NCBI RefSeq assembly: GCF_001655615.1
Contig: NZ_CP011567.1
Span: forward strand, 5,924,001-5,988,000
DNA from: Pseudomonas sp. GR 6-02
Lineage (GTDB): Bacteria; Pseudomonadota; Gammaproteobacteria; Pseudomonadales; Pseudomonadaceae
Reading direction: 5' to 3'
DNA: 64,000 bases
Positions within the stretch are counted from its first letter, which is position 1, and the number at the start of each line of letters is the position of its first letter. Position numbers and translations under genes: made by a program. Under the pieces are notes generated by a model. It ran no database searches and was not told where the DNA came from. It saw nothing but the letters and a program-made list of their open reading frames with translations. Shown piece after piece: positions 35,485 through 44,798 of this stretch.

Positions 35485-37182
35485 ATGTCCCAAGTATTCG
35501 ATTACATCATCATCGGTGCCGGCTCCGCCGGTAACACCCTGGCGACCCGTCTGACTGAAGACGAAGGCGTCACTGTCCTGCTGCTCGAAGCGGGCGGCCC
35601 GGATTACCGTCTGGATTTCCGCACACAAATGCCGGCGGCTTTGGCGTTCCCGCTGCAAGGTCGTCGCTACAACTGGGCGTACGAAACCGATCCAGAGCCA
35701 CACATGGACGGTCGCCGGATGGAATGCGGTCGCGGCAAGGGCCTGGGTGGTTCTTCGCTGATCAATGGCATGTGCTACATCCGCGGCAACGCCATGGACT
35801 ACGACAACTGGGCGAAACTGCCAGGCCTGGAAGACTGGACTTACCTCGACTGCCTGCCGTATTTCCGCAAGGCGGAAACCCGTGACATCGGCCCGAACGA
35901 CTACCACGGTGGCGACGGTCCGGTCAGCGTGACCACGCCCAAAGCCGGCAACAACCCGCTGTTCAGCGCGATGGTCGAAGCAGGCGTGCAGGCCGGTTAC
36001 CCGCGTACCGAAGACTTGAACGGTTACCAGCAAGAAGGTTTCGGCCCGATGGACCGCACCGTGACGCCGAAAGGCCGTCGCTCCAGTACCGCTCGCGGTT
36101 ACCTGGACATCGCCAAGAAGCGTTCGACCCTGACCATCGTCACCCACGCCCTGACCGACAAGATTCTGTTCGAAGGCAAGCGTGCAGTCGGCGTGCGTTA
36201 CCTGATCGGTGCCGCCGAAGAACGCGTTGAAGTCCGTGCCCGCAAAGAAGTGTTGCTGTGCTCCGGCGCCATCGCGTCGCCGCAGATCCTGCAACGCTCC
36301 GGTGTCGGCCCGGCCGAACTGCTGAAAAAGCTTGATATTCCGGTGGTCCACGACCTGCCGGGCGTCGGTGAAAACCTGCAGGATCACCTCGAGTTGTACC
36401 TGCAATACGCCTGCACCCAACCGGTCTCGCTGTACCCGTCGCTGCTCCTGCACAACCAGCCGGCCATCGGTGCCGAGTGGCTGTTCAACGGCACCGGCAT
36501 CGGCGCCAGCAACCAGTTCGAAGCCGGCGGTTTCATTCGTACCCGCCCGGAATTCGAATGGCCGAACATCCAGTATCACTTCCTGCCGGTAGCGATTAAC
36601 TACAACGGCAGCAACGGCGTGAAAGAGCACGGCTTCCAGGCACACATGGGTTCCATGCGTTCGCCAAGCCGCGGTCGCATCCAGGCCAAGTCCAAGGATC
36701 CGCGCGAATACCCGAGCATCCTGTTCAACTACATGGCTACCGAGCAGGACTGGCAGGAATTCCGCGATGGCATCCGCCTGACCCGTGAAATCATGCAACA
36801 GCCGGCGCTGGATGCCTTCCGTGGTCGCGAAATCAGCCCCGGCATCGACGTGCAAACCGACGAGCAGCTGGACAAGTTCATCCGCGAGCACGCCGAAACC
36901 GCGTTCCACCCGTCCTGCTCGTGCAAGATGGGCACCGACGAAATGGCCGTGGTCGATGGCGAAGGTCGTGTGCATGGCATGCAAGGCCTGCGCGTGGTCG
37001 ATGCCTCGATCATGCCGATCATCACCACCGGCAACCTGAACGCACCAACGATCATGATGGCCGAGAAAATCGCCGACAAGATCCGCGGTCGTAAACCATT
37101 GCCGCGCAGCAAGGCCAAATACTACGTGGCCGGCGGTGCACCGGTGAAGGGCAAGCCGTTGCGGGATGTGAGCGCTCAGTAA
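35485..37182 (+). CDS. betA: Choline dehydrogenase BetA
   Basis: A 565-residue GMC flavoprotein. [19 protein letters not shown] binds FAD, and [20 protein letters not shown] and [16 protein letters not shown] are the two GMC signatures. The active-site His region is [12 protein letters not shown]. It oxidises choline to betaine aldehyde at the inner membrane. ATG 35485 follows AGAGGG; an in-frame GTG at 35476 is possible. Last gene of betIBA; a hairpin repeat follows. Confidence 0.95.
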   Translation: MSQVFDYIIIGAGSAGNTLATRLTEDEGVTVLLLEAGGPDYRLDFRTQMPAALAFPLQGRRYNWAYETDPEPHMDGRRMECGRGKGLGGSSLINGMCYIRGNAMDYDNWAKLPGLEDWTYLDCLPYFRKAETRDIGPNDYHGGDGPVSVTTPKAGNNPLFSAMVEAGVQAGYPRTEDLNGYQQEGFGPMDRTVTPKGRRSSTARGYLDIAKKRSTLTIVTHALTDKILFEGKRAVGVRYLIGAAEERVEVRARKEVLLCSGAIASPQILQRSGVGPAELLKKLDIPVVHDLPGVGENLQDHLELYLQYACTQPVSLYPSLLLHNQPAIGAEWLFNGTGIGASNQFEAGGFIRTRPEFEWPNIQYHFLPVAINYNGSNGVKEHGFQAHMGSMRSPSRGRIQAKSKDPREYPSILFNYMATEQDWQEFRDGIRLTREIMQQPALDAFRGREISPGIDVQTDEQLDKFIREHAETAFHPSCSCKMGTDEMAVVDGEGRVHGMQGLRVVDASIMPIITTGNLNAPTIMMAEKIADKIRGRKPLPRSKAKYYVAGGAPVKGKPLRDVSAQ

Positions 37183-37206
37183 GCCGTAACACCGAGGCGC
37201 GGCCTT

Positions 37207-37270
37207 CGCGGGCAAGCCTCGCTCCTACAGGGAATCGCATTCGCCCTGTAGGAGCGAGGCTTGCCCGCGA
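37207..37270. repeat. Hairpin repeat, CGCGGGCAAGCCTCGCTCCTACAGG type
   Basis: CGCGGGCAAGCCTCGCTCCT and its exact complement, about 12 nt apart, downstream of betA. Near-perfect copy of the family seen at 17212. Confidence 0.88.
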
Positions 37271-37440
37271 AAGCGTCCGCCCAAGCAATAGATAAATTCC
37301 TGACTCACCCAACCTCAACTCTTCCTACACCGCTCTTCACTTGATCCTACCCCCCACGCAGGCCTAATCTAGCGCCACGCAAACGTTTCCCCCCCTCGCA
37401 ACACCGATTCGCCGCCACTCCATACCAAGGAGGTTCCCGA

Positions 37441-38883
37441 ATGTTCGATTTCCACCCCCAGCTCAAGCAGCGCTTCGCTGCGTTGCGCACGGGCGCTGAA
37501 TTCTTTTCGCTGCGTTATGTTCGCGAATCCGGTCAGTATCTTTCAGTGCGCAAGAACGTCGCCGAACCACCGAGCCTGAGCCGGGACGAAGGTGCGATGC
37601 TGACCGTTCGGGTCAACGGCGTCGAAGCCTATGCCGCGACCAACGACTTGTCCCAGTCCGGGCTGCAAGCCGCGCTGGAGAAGGCCGAGCAACAAGCCCG
37701 TCGACTCAAGCCACACGCCCTCCTCGACTTGCGTGAGCAAGCGGTTTCCAGCGAGCGCGCCGACTATTTCTCGCCGAGCCTCGACCAACCCTTCCCGTCT
37801 CTCAGCGATTGCTACCAACTGCTCGGCGCCGAATCTGCCGCCGTGCCCAAGGACGAACGCCTGGTGAACTGGCAGGCGAGCATCGGTATCACCAACGTCG
37901 AGCAGATCTACCTCAACAGCGCCGGCGCCGAACTGCGCCAGGCCCAGCGCTTCGTCTACCCGAGCATGGACGTCACCGCCTACGACGGTAGCGACAGCCA
38001 GACCCGCACCCTCGGCCGCGAGAATTTCGGTCAGCAGGGCGGCTTTGATGTGATCAGCCGCTGCGGCCTGATCGGCGCCGGCCCGAAAGTCGCCGACCAG
38101 GCGTTGCAATTGCTGCTGGCACCGAACACCCCGCAAGGCCCGCGCGACCTGTTGCTGATGCCCGACCAGATGATGCTGCAGATCCACGAGTCCATCGGTC
38201 ACCCGCTGGAACTGGACCGCATCCTGGGCGACGAGCGCAATTACGCCGGCACCAGTTTCGTCAAGGCGCAAGACTTCGGCCGCCTGCAATACGGCTCCGA
38301 ACTGCTCAACGTGACATTCGACCCGGACATCCCCGAACAGCTCGCCAGCTACGGCCATGACGACGAAGGCACCGCCGCCAGCAAGCAATTCCTGATCAAG
38401 CAAGGTTTGCTGCTGCGACCATTGGGCGGCGCGCTCTCGCAGTTCCGGGCCAGCCTCGACGGCGTGGCCAACAGCCGCGCCTGCGGCTGGAACCGTCCGC
38501 CGATCGACCGCATGGCCAACCTCAACATCGAGCCCGGCGATCAGCCGCTTGAGCAACTGATCGGCAACATCGAGCACGGCATTTTGATGAGCACCAACCG
38601 TTCGTGGTCCATCGACGATGCGCGCAACAAATTCCAGTTCGGTTGCGAATGGGGCCAGTTGATCGAAAACGGCGAACTCAAAGGCGTGGTGAAGAACCCG
38701 AACTACCGGGCGATTTCCGCGCAATTCTGGAAGAGCCTGCGCGCCGTCGGTGACGTCAGCACCTTCAAGGTGCTGGGGACGCCGAACTGCGGCAAGGGCG
38801 AACCGAACCAGGTGATCCGTGTCGGCCATGCGTCGCCGGCCTGTGTGTTCAGCAACGTTGATGTGTTTGGGGGAGATGCCTGA
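37441..38883 (+). CDS. TldD/PmbA-family metalloprotease, catalytic-type subunit
   Basis: A 480-residue protein with the HEXXXH zinc motif HESIGH (H249, E250, H254), as in TldD, and the family text GCEWGQLIENGELKGVVKNP. A very strong AAGGAGG site precedes ATG 37441. It overlaps the next gene by one base (TGATG), so the two subunits are probably made together, like the TldD-TldE heterodimer that trims small peptides. It is likely a second pair rather than the housekeeping tldD and pmbA (inference from divergence). Substrate unknown. Confidence 0.85.
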   Translation: MFDFHPQLKQRFAALRTGAEFFSLRYVRESGQYLSVRKNVAEPPSLSRDEGAMLTVRVNGVEAYAATNDLSQSGLQAALEKAEQQARRLKPHALLDLREQAVSSERADYFSPSLDQPFPSLSDCYQLLGAESAAVPKDERLVNWQASIGITNVEQIYLNSAGAELRQAQRFVYPSMDVTAYDGSDSQTRTLGRENFGQQGGFDVISRCGLIGAGPKVADQALQLLLAPNTPQGPRDLLLMPDQMMLQIHESIGHPLELDRILGDERNYAGTSFVKAQDFGRLQYGSELLNVTFDPDIPEQLASYGHDDEGTAASKQFLIKQGLLLRPLGGALSQFRASLDGVANSRACGWNRPPIDRMANLNIEPGDQPLEQLIGNIEHGILMSTNRSWSIDDARNKFQFGCEWGQLIENGELKGVVKNPNYRAISAQFWKSLRAVGDVSTFKVLGTPNCGKGEPNQVIRVGHASPACVFSNVDVFGGDA

Positions 38884-40232
38884 TGAGTACGTCCACGAGC
38901 ACTTCAAAAAGCCAGGCCGATTCGTTCAAGGCCTTGGTCGACTGGCTGCGCGATGCACTGCGCACGCCTGAGCAGTTCACCCTCAGCTACGCCGCCGAAT
39001 CGTCGGCCTTCGTGCGTTTCAACCACGCCAAGGTGCGTCAGGCCGGGCAGGTGCAGCAGGCAAGCATCGGCTTCAAACTGATCAACGACGGCCGCCACGC
39101 CGACCTCGATATCACGTTGTCGGGCGATCCGGAAGTCGACCTTCAGCGTCTGGCCGAGGGGCTACAACAGTTGCGCGAAACCCTGCCGTTGCTGCCTCAG
39201 GATCCGTACCTGCTGCTCAACCATGACGACTGGCAGAGCAATAACGTGCAGGAACATCCGCTGCCGGATACCGAGCAGGTGGTCGCTGAAATCACTCAGG
39301 CCGGCGAGGGGCTGGATCTGGTCGGTTTCTATGCCGCCGGGCCGATCAGTCGCGGCTTCGCCAGCTCCTCGGGCGCGTTCGGCTGGCATCAGGCCAATAG
39401 CTTCAACTTCGATTTCAGCCTGTTCCATGAAAACGGTCAGGCGGTGAAAGCCAGCTATGCCGGGCACGACTGGAACAGCGCCGGGTTTGCCCGGCGTTTC
39501 CAGCAGGCCCGCGAGCAGTTGGCGTTTCTGGGTCGGCCAACGCGCACGCTGGCGCCGGGTCAGTACCGCGCCTACCTCGCGCCGGCAGCCCTGGAAGAAA
39601 TCATGGGCATGCTCAGTTGGGGCGGGTTCTCGGCGCAGTCGATTGCCAGCAAGAGCAGTCCGTTGCAGAAGCTCTACGGTGGCGACAGCTCGTTCAGCCC
39701 GTTGGTGTCCCTGGATGAAAAAGTCAGCGGCTCCCTGAGCCCGGCGTTCTCCGGTGAAGGTTATCCGCGCAGTGATCTGCGGCTGATTGTTGAGGGCAAG
39801 GCGGGCGAGCAACTGGTCGGTTCACGCAGCGCCGCCGAATACGGACTGACCGCCAACGGTGCTGGCGGCGGTGAAGCGCCAAGTGCGTTGAACATGGCGG
39901 CCGGCTCGTTGCCTGACGCCGAGATCCTCAAGCAACTGGGCACCGGTTTGTATATCAGCAACCTGTGGTACCTGAACTACTCGGACCAACCGGCGGCGCG
40001 CCTGACCGGCATGACACGGTTCGCGACCTTCTGGGTCGAGAACGGCGAGATTCAGGCACCGGTCAGCACCATGCGTTTCGATGACAGCGCCTACAGCCTG
40101 CTCGGTTCGCAGCTGGAAGCGTTGACCGAGGAACGCGAGCTGATGTTGTCGGCCAGCACCTACAGTCAGCGGAACACGTCTTCGGCATTGCTGCCGGGAG
40201 CGCTCGTCAGCCGACTGACCTTGACCCTGTAA
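38883..40232 (+). CDS. TldE/PmbA-like partner subunit
   Basis: A 449-residue protein of the same family. It lacks HEXXXH; the matching region reads LAPAALEEIMGMLSWGGFSAQ. This is as expected for the non-catalytic TldE/PmbA half of the heterodimer. The C-terminal part has YISNLWYLNYSDQPAARLTGMTRFATFWVENGEI, a family hallmark. Translation is coupled to the preceding gene. Confidence 0.83.
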   Translation: MSTSTSTSKSQADSFKALVDWLRDALRTPEQFTLSYAAESSAFVRFNHAKVRQAGQVQQASIGFKLINDGRHADLDITLSGDPEVDLQRLAEGLQQLRETLPLLPQDPYLLLNHDDWQSNNVQEHPLPDTEQVVAEITQAGEGLDLVGFYAAGPISRGFASSSGAFGWHQANSFNFDFSLFHENGQAVKASYAGHDWNSAGFARRFQQAREQLAFLGRPTRTLAPGQYRAYLAPAALEEIMGMLSWGGFSAQSIASKSSPLQKLYGGDSSFSPLVSLDEKVSGSLSPAFSGEGYPRSDLRLIVEGKAGEQLVGSRSAAEYGLTANGAGGGEAPSALNMAAGSLPDAEILKQLGTGLYISNLWYLNYSDQPAARLTGMTRFATFWVENGEIQAPVSTMRFDDSAYSLLGSQLEALTEERELMLSASTYSQRNTSSALLPGALVSRLTLTL

Positions 40233-40242
40233 ACACAAAAAC

Positions 40243-40375
40243 CTGTGGCGAGGGAGCTTGCTCCCGCTGGGCTGCGAAGCGGCCCCAGACCGGCAATGTG
40301 CTCTATCAGACAGACCGCATTCACCGGATTTACGACTGCTACGCAGCCGAGCGGGAGCAAGCTCCCTCGCCACAG
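40243..40375. repeat. Long hairpin repeat
   Basis: GAGGGAGCTTGCTCCCGCT arms around about 85 nt, between the TldE-like gene and the exporter gene. Confidence 0.88.
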
Positions 40376-40416
40376 GGTTCAGCGCCAGCCACGAATCTGC
40401 ATTAACAAGAGGCCCC

Positions 40417-41844
40417 ATGCCCAACCGCCCACCTCTCGACGCCGTCACCGCCCGCTGGTTGCCATGGGTCGTCGCCATTGCCTTCTTCATGCAGTCCCTC
40501 GACGGGACAATCCTCAACACCGCCCTCCCCGCCATGGCCCGGGACCTGGCCGAAGACCCGCTGCGCATGCAGGGTGTGATCATCGCCTACATGCTCACCG
40601 TCGCCTTGCTGATTCCCGCCTCCGGCTGGATCGCCGACCGTTTCGGCACCAAGAAAATCTTCTTCGGTGCCATCCTGTTGTTCAGCATCGGCTCATTGCT
40701 CTGCGCCTTGTCGAGCACCCTGAGCATGCTGATCGGCGCCCGGGTGATCCAGGGCCTGGGCGGCGCCTTGATGTTGCCGGTCGGACGCTTGGTAGTGCTG
40801 CGCGCGTATCCGCGCTCGGATCTGGTGCGGATCATGGGGTTCATCACCATTCCCGGCCTGCTCGGCCCGCTGATTGGCCCGACCATGGGCGGCTGGATGG
40901 TGCAATACCTGACCTGGCACTGGATCTTCCTGATCAACCTGCCGGTGGGCGTTCTCGGTTGCTACGCGGTATGGAAATTCATTCCCGACCTGCGCGGCAG
41001 TGAACGCACCCGCTTCGATAGCCTGGGCTTCTTGCTGTTCGGCGCGGCGATGGTGCTGATCACCATCGCCATGGAAGGCCTCGGCGAACTGCGTCTGCCG
41101 CACTTGCGGGTGATGTTGCTGTTGTTTGCCGGCATGGCCTGTCTGGCGGCCTATTGGCTGCGGGCTGGGCACATCGACAATCCACTGTTTGCACCATCGC
41201 TGTTCAAGACCCGGACCTTTGCCGTGGGCATCCTCGGCAACCTGTTCGCCCGGTTGGGCAGCGGCGCATTGCCGTTCCTGGTGCCGTTGCTGCTGCAAGT
41301 GGCGCTGGGCTATTCGCCGTCACAGGCCGGGATGAGCATGCTGCCCCTGGCCGCGGCCGCGATGGTCGCCAAATCGGTGGCGCGGCCGTTGATCGAACGT
41401 TTCGGCTACCGCATCGTGCTGACCGGCAACACACTGGCGCTGGGGATCATGCTGGCGAGCATGGGTCTGGTCAGCGAGCAGACGCCGTATTGGCTGTTGC
41501 TGGGCCAGTTGGCGATTCTGGGGGCGATCAACTCCTTGCAGTTCACCGCGATGAATACCGTGACACTGATCGACCTCGACGACGCCAGCGCCAGCAGCGG
41601 CAACAGTTTGCTGTCGGTGGTAGCGCAATTGTCCCTGAGCCTGGGCGTGGCGTGCGCCGGTGCGCTGCTCGGCGGATTCACGGCGGAGATGGGCAATGAC
41701 GACGTGGACACGGTGCTGGGCGCGTTCCAGCTGACGTTTGTGACGGTAGGCATCATGGCGATGCTGGCTGCAACGATCTTCTCGCAGCTTTCACCAAAGG
41801 ATGGCCGACGGATGGTCAGCCGTGAGCACGATATCGAGCACTGA
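40417..41844 (+). CDS. MFS drug exporter, DHA2 family (MdtD-like)
   Basis: A 475-residue membrane protein with about 13-14 hydrophobic segments. AFFMQSLDGTILNTALPAMARDL is the DHA2 motif, GWIADRFGTKKIFF is MFS motif A, and GLLGPLIGPTMGGWMV is motif C of antiporters. It probably exports a toxic compound by proton antiport; the substrate is unknown. ATG 40417 (MPNRPPLDAVTARWLPW) gives the usual short N-terminus; the longer open frame runs back through the repeat and is not coding. Confidence 0.87.
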   Translation: MPNRPPLDAVTARWLPWVVAIAFFMQSLDGTILNTALPAMARDLAEDPLRMQGVIIAYMLTVALLIPASGWIADRFGTKKIFFGAILLFSIGSLLCALSSTLSMLIGARVIQGLGGALMLPVGRLVVLRAYPRSDLVRIMGFITIPGLLGPLIGPTMGGWMVQYLTWHWIFLINLPVGVLGCYAVWKFIPDLRGSERTRFDSLGFLLFGAAMVLITIAMEGLGELRLPHLRVMLLLFAGMACLAAYWLRAGHIDNPLFAPSLFKTRTFAVGILGNLFARLGSGALPFLVPLLLQVALGYSPSQAGMSMLPLAAAAMVAKSVARPLIERFGYRIVLTGNTLALGIMLASMGLVSEQTPYWLLLGQLAILGAINSLQFTAMNTVTLIDLDDASASSGNSLLSVVAQLSLSLGVACAGALLGGFTAEMGNDDVDTVLGAFQLTFVTVGIMAMLAATIFSQLSPKDGRRMVSREHDIEH

Positions 41845-41847
41845 CCC

Positions 41848-41949
41848 GTAGCAGCTGCCGAGGCACGAGGCTGCGTTGGGCTGCGAAGCGGCCCCCCGGG
41901 GCGGTCCTGCGGACACGCAACGCAGCCTCGTACCTCGACAGCTGCTACG
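41848..41949. repeat. Inverted repeat with 31-nt arms
   Basis: GTAGCAGCTGCCGAGGCACG continues to GCGTTG and is matched by its complement ending CAGCTGCTAC, with a few mismatches, around about 40 nt. A different family from the other hairpins here. Confidence 0.82.
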
Positions 41950-42026
41950 GCTATTCGTCCAGAATTTGCAGGTGCAGAGCTCGGGACTGATACACTGCGC
42001 GACATTTTGTTTTGCAGGCCAGTCCC

Positions 42027-43412
42027 GTGACCACCATCGCCACCGCTTTTAATACTTTGCCGCTGTCCGCCGCCATGCTGGCTAACCTCGACTCCCTCGG
42101 TTATGCCCAGATGACGCCGATCCAGGCGCAAAGCTTGCCGGTGATCCTCAAGGGGATGGACCTGATCGCCCAGGCCAAGACCGGCAGCGGCAAGACCGCC
42201 GCCTTCGGTATCGGCCTGTTGAACCCGATCAATCCGCGCTTCTTCGGTTGCCAGGCACTGGTCATCTGCCCGACCCGTGAGCTGGCCGACCAGGTCGCCA
42301 AGGAAATCCGTCGCCTGGCCCGTGCCGAAGACAACATCAAGGTCCTGACCCTGTGCGGCGGTGTGTCTTTCGGCCCGCAGATCGGCTCGCTGGAGCACGG
42401 CGCGCACATCATCGTCGGCACTCCAGGGCGCATCCAGCAACACCTGCGCAAGGGTTCGCTGGTGCTTCACGGTCTGAACACGCTGATCCTCGACGAAGCC
42501 GACCGCATGCTCGACATGGGTTTCTACGATTCCATCGAAGAAATCATCGCCCAGTGCCCGGAACGTCGCCAGACCCTGCTGTTCTCCGCCACCTATCCGG
42601 TGGGCATCAAGCAGTTGGCGTCGAAGTTCATGCGTAATCCACAGCAAGTGAAGGCCGAGGCGTTCCACGACGACACGCAGATCGAGCAGCGCTTCTACGA
42701 AATCTCCCCGGAAGAGCGCATGAGCGCGGTGACCAAGGTGCTCGGCCACTTCCGTCCGGCGTCCTGCGTGGCGTTCTGCTTCACCAAGCAGCAGGTGCAG
42801 GAAACCGTCGATCACCTGACGTCCAAAGGCATCTCCGCCGTCGGCCTGCACGGCGATCTGGAACAGCGTGACCGCGACCAGGTGTTGGCCATGTTCGCCA
42901 ACCGCAGTACGTCGGTACTGGTTGCCACCGACGTCGCCGCACGCGGCCTGGACATCGATGCGCTGGACATGGTGATCAACGTCGAACTGGCCCGTGACTC
43001 GGAAATCCACATTCACCGTGTCGGCCGTACCGGTCGTGCCGGCGAGAAAGGCATCGCGATCAGCCTGGTCGCACCGTCCGAAGCGCATCGCGCCCAAGCC
43101 ATCGAGCAACTGCAGAAGTCGCCGTTGAATTGGGATCAGGTGGATAACCTCACGTCCCAGGGCGGTGGTCCGCTGCTGCCGCTGATGAGCACGCTGTGCA
43201 TTGGTGCGGGCCGTAAAGACAAAGTCCGTCCAGGCGACATTCTCGGCGCACTGACCGGTGAGGCGGGCATTCCCGGCGCCCAGGTCGGCAAGATCGCGAT
43301 TTTCGACTTCCAGGCCTATGTGGCCGTGGAACGCGGGATCGCCAAGCAAGCCTTGCAGCGCCTGAACGACGGTAAAATCAAAGGTCGTTCGCTGCGCGTT
43401 CGCATCCTGTAA
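42027..43412 (+). CDS. dbpA: ATP-dependent RNA helicase DbpA
   Basis: A 461-residue DEAD-box helicase. TPIQAQSLP is the Q motif, AQAKTGSGKT is motif I, LDEADRMLDMGF is the DEAD box, LFSATYP is motif III and HRVGRTGRAG is motif VI. The C-terminal about 75 residues are the DbpA RNA-binding domain that recognises 23S rRNA hairpin 92 during 50S assembly. The start is probably GTG 42027 (family N-terminus TTIATAFNTLPLS); an in-frame TTG lies at 42012 and neither has a strong site. Confidence 0.93.
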   Translation: MTTIATAFNTLPLSAAMLANLDSLGYAQMTPIQAQSLPVILKGMDLIAQAKTGSGKTAAFGIGLLNPINPRFFGCQALVICPTRELADQVAKEIRRLARAEDNIKVLTLCGGVSFGPQIGSLEHGAHIIVGTPGRIQQHLRKGSLVLHGLNTLILDEADRMLDMGFYDSIEEIIAQCPERRQTLLFSATYPVGIKQLASKFMRNPQQVKAEAFHDDTQIEQRFYEISPEERMSAVTKVLGHFRPASCVAFCFTKQQVQETVDHLTSKGISAVGLHGDLEQRDRDQVLAMFANRSTSVLVATDVAARGLDIDALDMVINVELARDSEIHIHRVGRTGRAGEKGIAISLVAPSEAHRAQAIEQLQKSPLNWDQVDNLTSQGGGPLLPLMSTLCIGAGRKDKVRPGDILGALTGEAGIPGAQVGKIAIFDFQAYVAVERGIAKQALQRLNDGKIKGRSLRVRIL

Positions 43413-43430
43413 GAACACTGTATTTCCCTG

Positions 43431-43463
43431 TGATCGTTCCCACGCAGAGTGTGGGAACGATCA
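43431..43463. repeat. Short perfect hairpin, GATCGTTCCCAC type
   Basis: TGATCGTTCCCAC and GTGGGAACGATCA pair perfectly around GCAGAGT, just after dbpA. A related element is at 48501. It could act as a transcript-end hairpin. Confidence 0.82.
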
Positions 43464-43481
43464 ATGTGTGAGGACACCGTT

Positions 43482-44660
43482 TTGCGCTCTACCGAAGTCG
43501 TGATCATTGGCGCTGGCGCCGCAGGGTTGATGTGTGCGCTGACCGCCGCCGGGCGCGGGCGCAAGGTGATGTTGCTTGACCACGCCAACAAGGCCGGCAA
43601 GAAAATCCTCATGTCGGGCGGTGGCCGCTGCAATTTCACCAACATGTACACCGAGCCGAGCAATTTCCTCTCGCAGAACGCACATTTCTGCAAATCTGCG
43701 TTGGCACGTTACACCCAGTGGGACTTCATCGGTCTGGTGGCCAAACACGGCGTGCCGTACCACGAGAAGAAACTCGGCCAGTTGTTCTGCGATAACAAAT
43801 CCAGCGACATCCTCGACATGCTGCTCGACGAGTGCAATCAGGTTGGCGTCAGCCTGCACCTGGACACCTCGATCCAGACCATCGAGAAGCTCGAAAGCGG
43901 TTATCTGCTAGATACCACGCTGGACCAGATCACTTGCCAATCCCTGGTGATCGCCACCGGCGGCCTGTCGATTCCGACCCTCGGCGCCACCGGTTTCGGC
44001 TATCAGGTGGCCAAGCAGTTCGGCCACGACCTGCTGCCGACCCGCGCCGGCCTCGTGCCGTTCACCATCACCGATCAGCTCAAGGAGCTGTGCACCGAAC
44101 TGTCCGGTACGTCGGTGGATTGCCTGGTGAGCTGCAACGACCAGAGTTTCCGCGAGAACATCCTGTTCACCCACCGCGGTCTCAGCGGCCCGGCGATTTT
44201 GCAAATTTCTTCGTTCTGGGAATCCGGCGACACGGTAGAGATCAACCTGATGCCGGATCACGACGTACCGAGCTGGCTGCAACAGCAGCAAGTCGAACGC
44301 CCGAACAGCGAGTTGAAAACCCTGCTCGGTGAGATCTTCACCAAGAAGATGGCCAACTTGCTGGCAGACAACTGGTTCGTCTCCAAACCGATGAAGCAAT
44401 ACACCCACGCAGAAATTGCAGACATCGCTGAAAAACTGGCGAGCTGGAAAGTCGTGCCGGCCGGCACCGAGGGCTACCGCACGGCCGAAGTGACCCTGGG
44501 TGGCGTCGACACGCGCGAAGTGTCATCCAAAACCATGGAGTCGCTGAAAAGCCCCGGCCTGTATTTCGTCGGTGAAGTGCTCGACGTCACCGGGCATCTG
44601 GGTGGTTTCAACTTCCAATGGGCCTGGGCGTCCGGTTACGCGGCGGCGCAGTACGTCTGA
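43482..44660 (+). CDS. HI0933/YhiN-family FAD-dependent oxidoreductase
   Basis: A 392-residue flavoprotein. TEVVIIGAGAAGLMCALTAA binds FAD, SGGGRCNFTN is the family signature and GLYFVGEVLDVTGHLGGFNFQWAWASG ends it. The exact reaction is unknown for the family. I choose TTG 43482 because GAGGA (43470-43474) is 7 nt away and the protein then begins at the family N-terminus; ATG 43464 is the alternative. Confidence 0.87.
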   Translation: MRSTEVVIIGAGAAGLMCALTAAGRGRKVMLLDHANKAGKKILMSGGGRCNFTNMYTEPSNFLSQNAHFCKSALARYTQWDFIGLVAKHGVPYHEKKLGQLFCDNKSSDILDMLLDECNQVGVSLHLDTSIQTIEKLESGYLLDTTLDQITCQSLVIATGGLSIPTLGATGFGYQVAKQFGHDLLPTRAGLVPFTITDQLKELCTELSGTSVDCLVSCNDQSFRENILFTHRGLSGPAILQISSFWESGDTVEINLMPDHDVPSWLQQQQVERPNSELKTLLGEIFTKKMANLLADNWFVSKPMKQYTHAEIADIAEKLASWKVVPAGTEGYRTAEVTLGGVDTREVSSKTMESLKSPGLYFVGEVLDVTGHLGGFNFQWAWASGYAAAQYV

Positions 44661-44798
44661 CTACACCTCTCCCCCTGCAGGGGAGCGTGTTTCGCCTGGG
44701 AAGGAACAGATTTTGCTGTCTGATGTGATCGGCGCCATTGCGTCGGCGTCATTAGTGGCTCAATTTAGCGTCATTGCCTCGGAAGGCCTTCGCACTTC

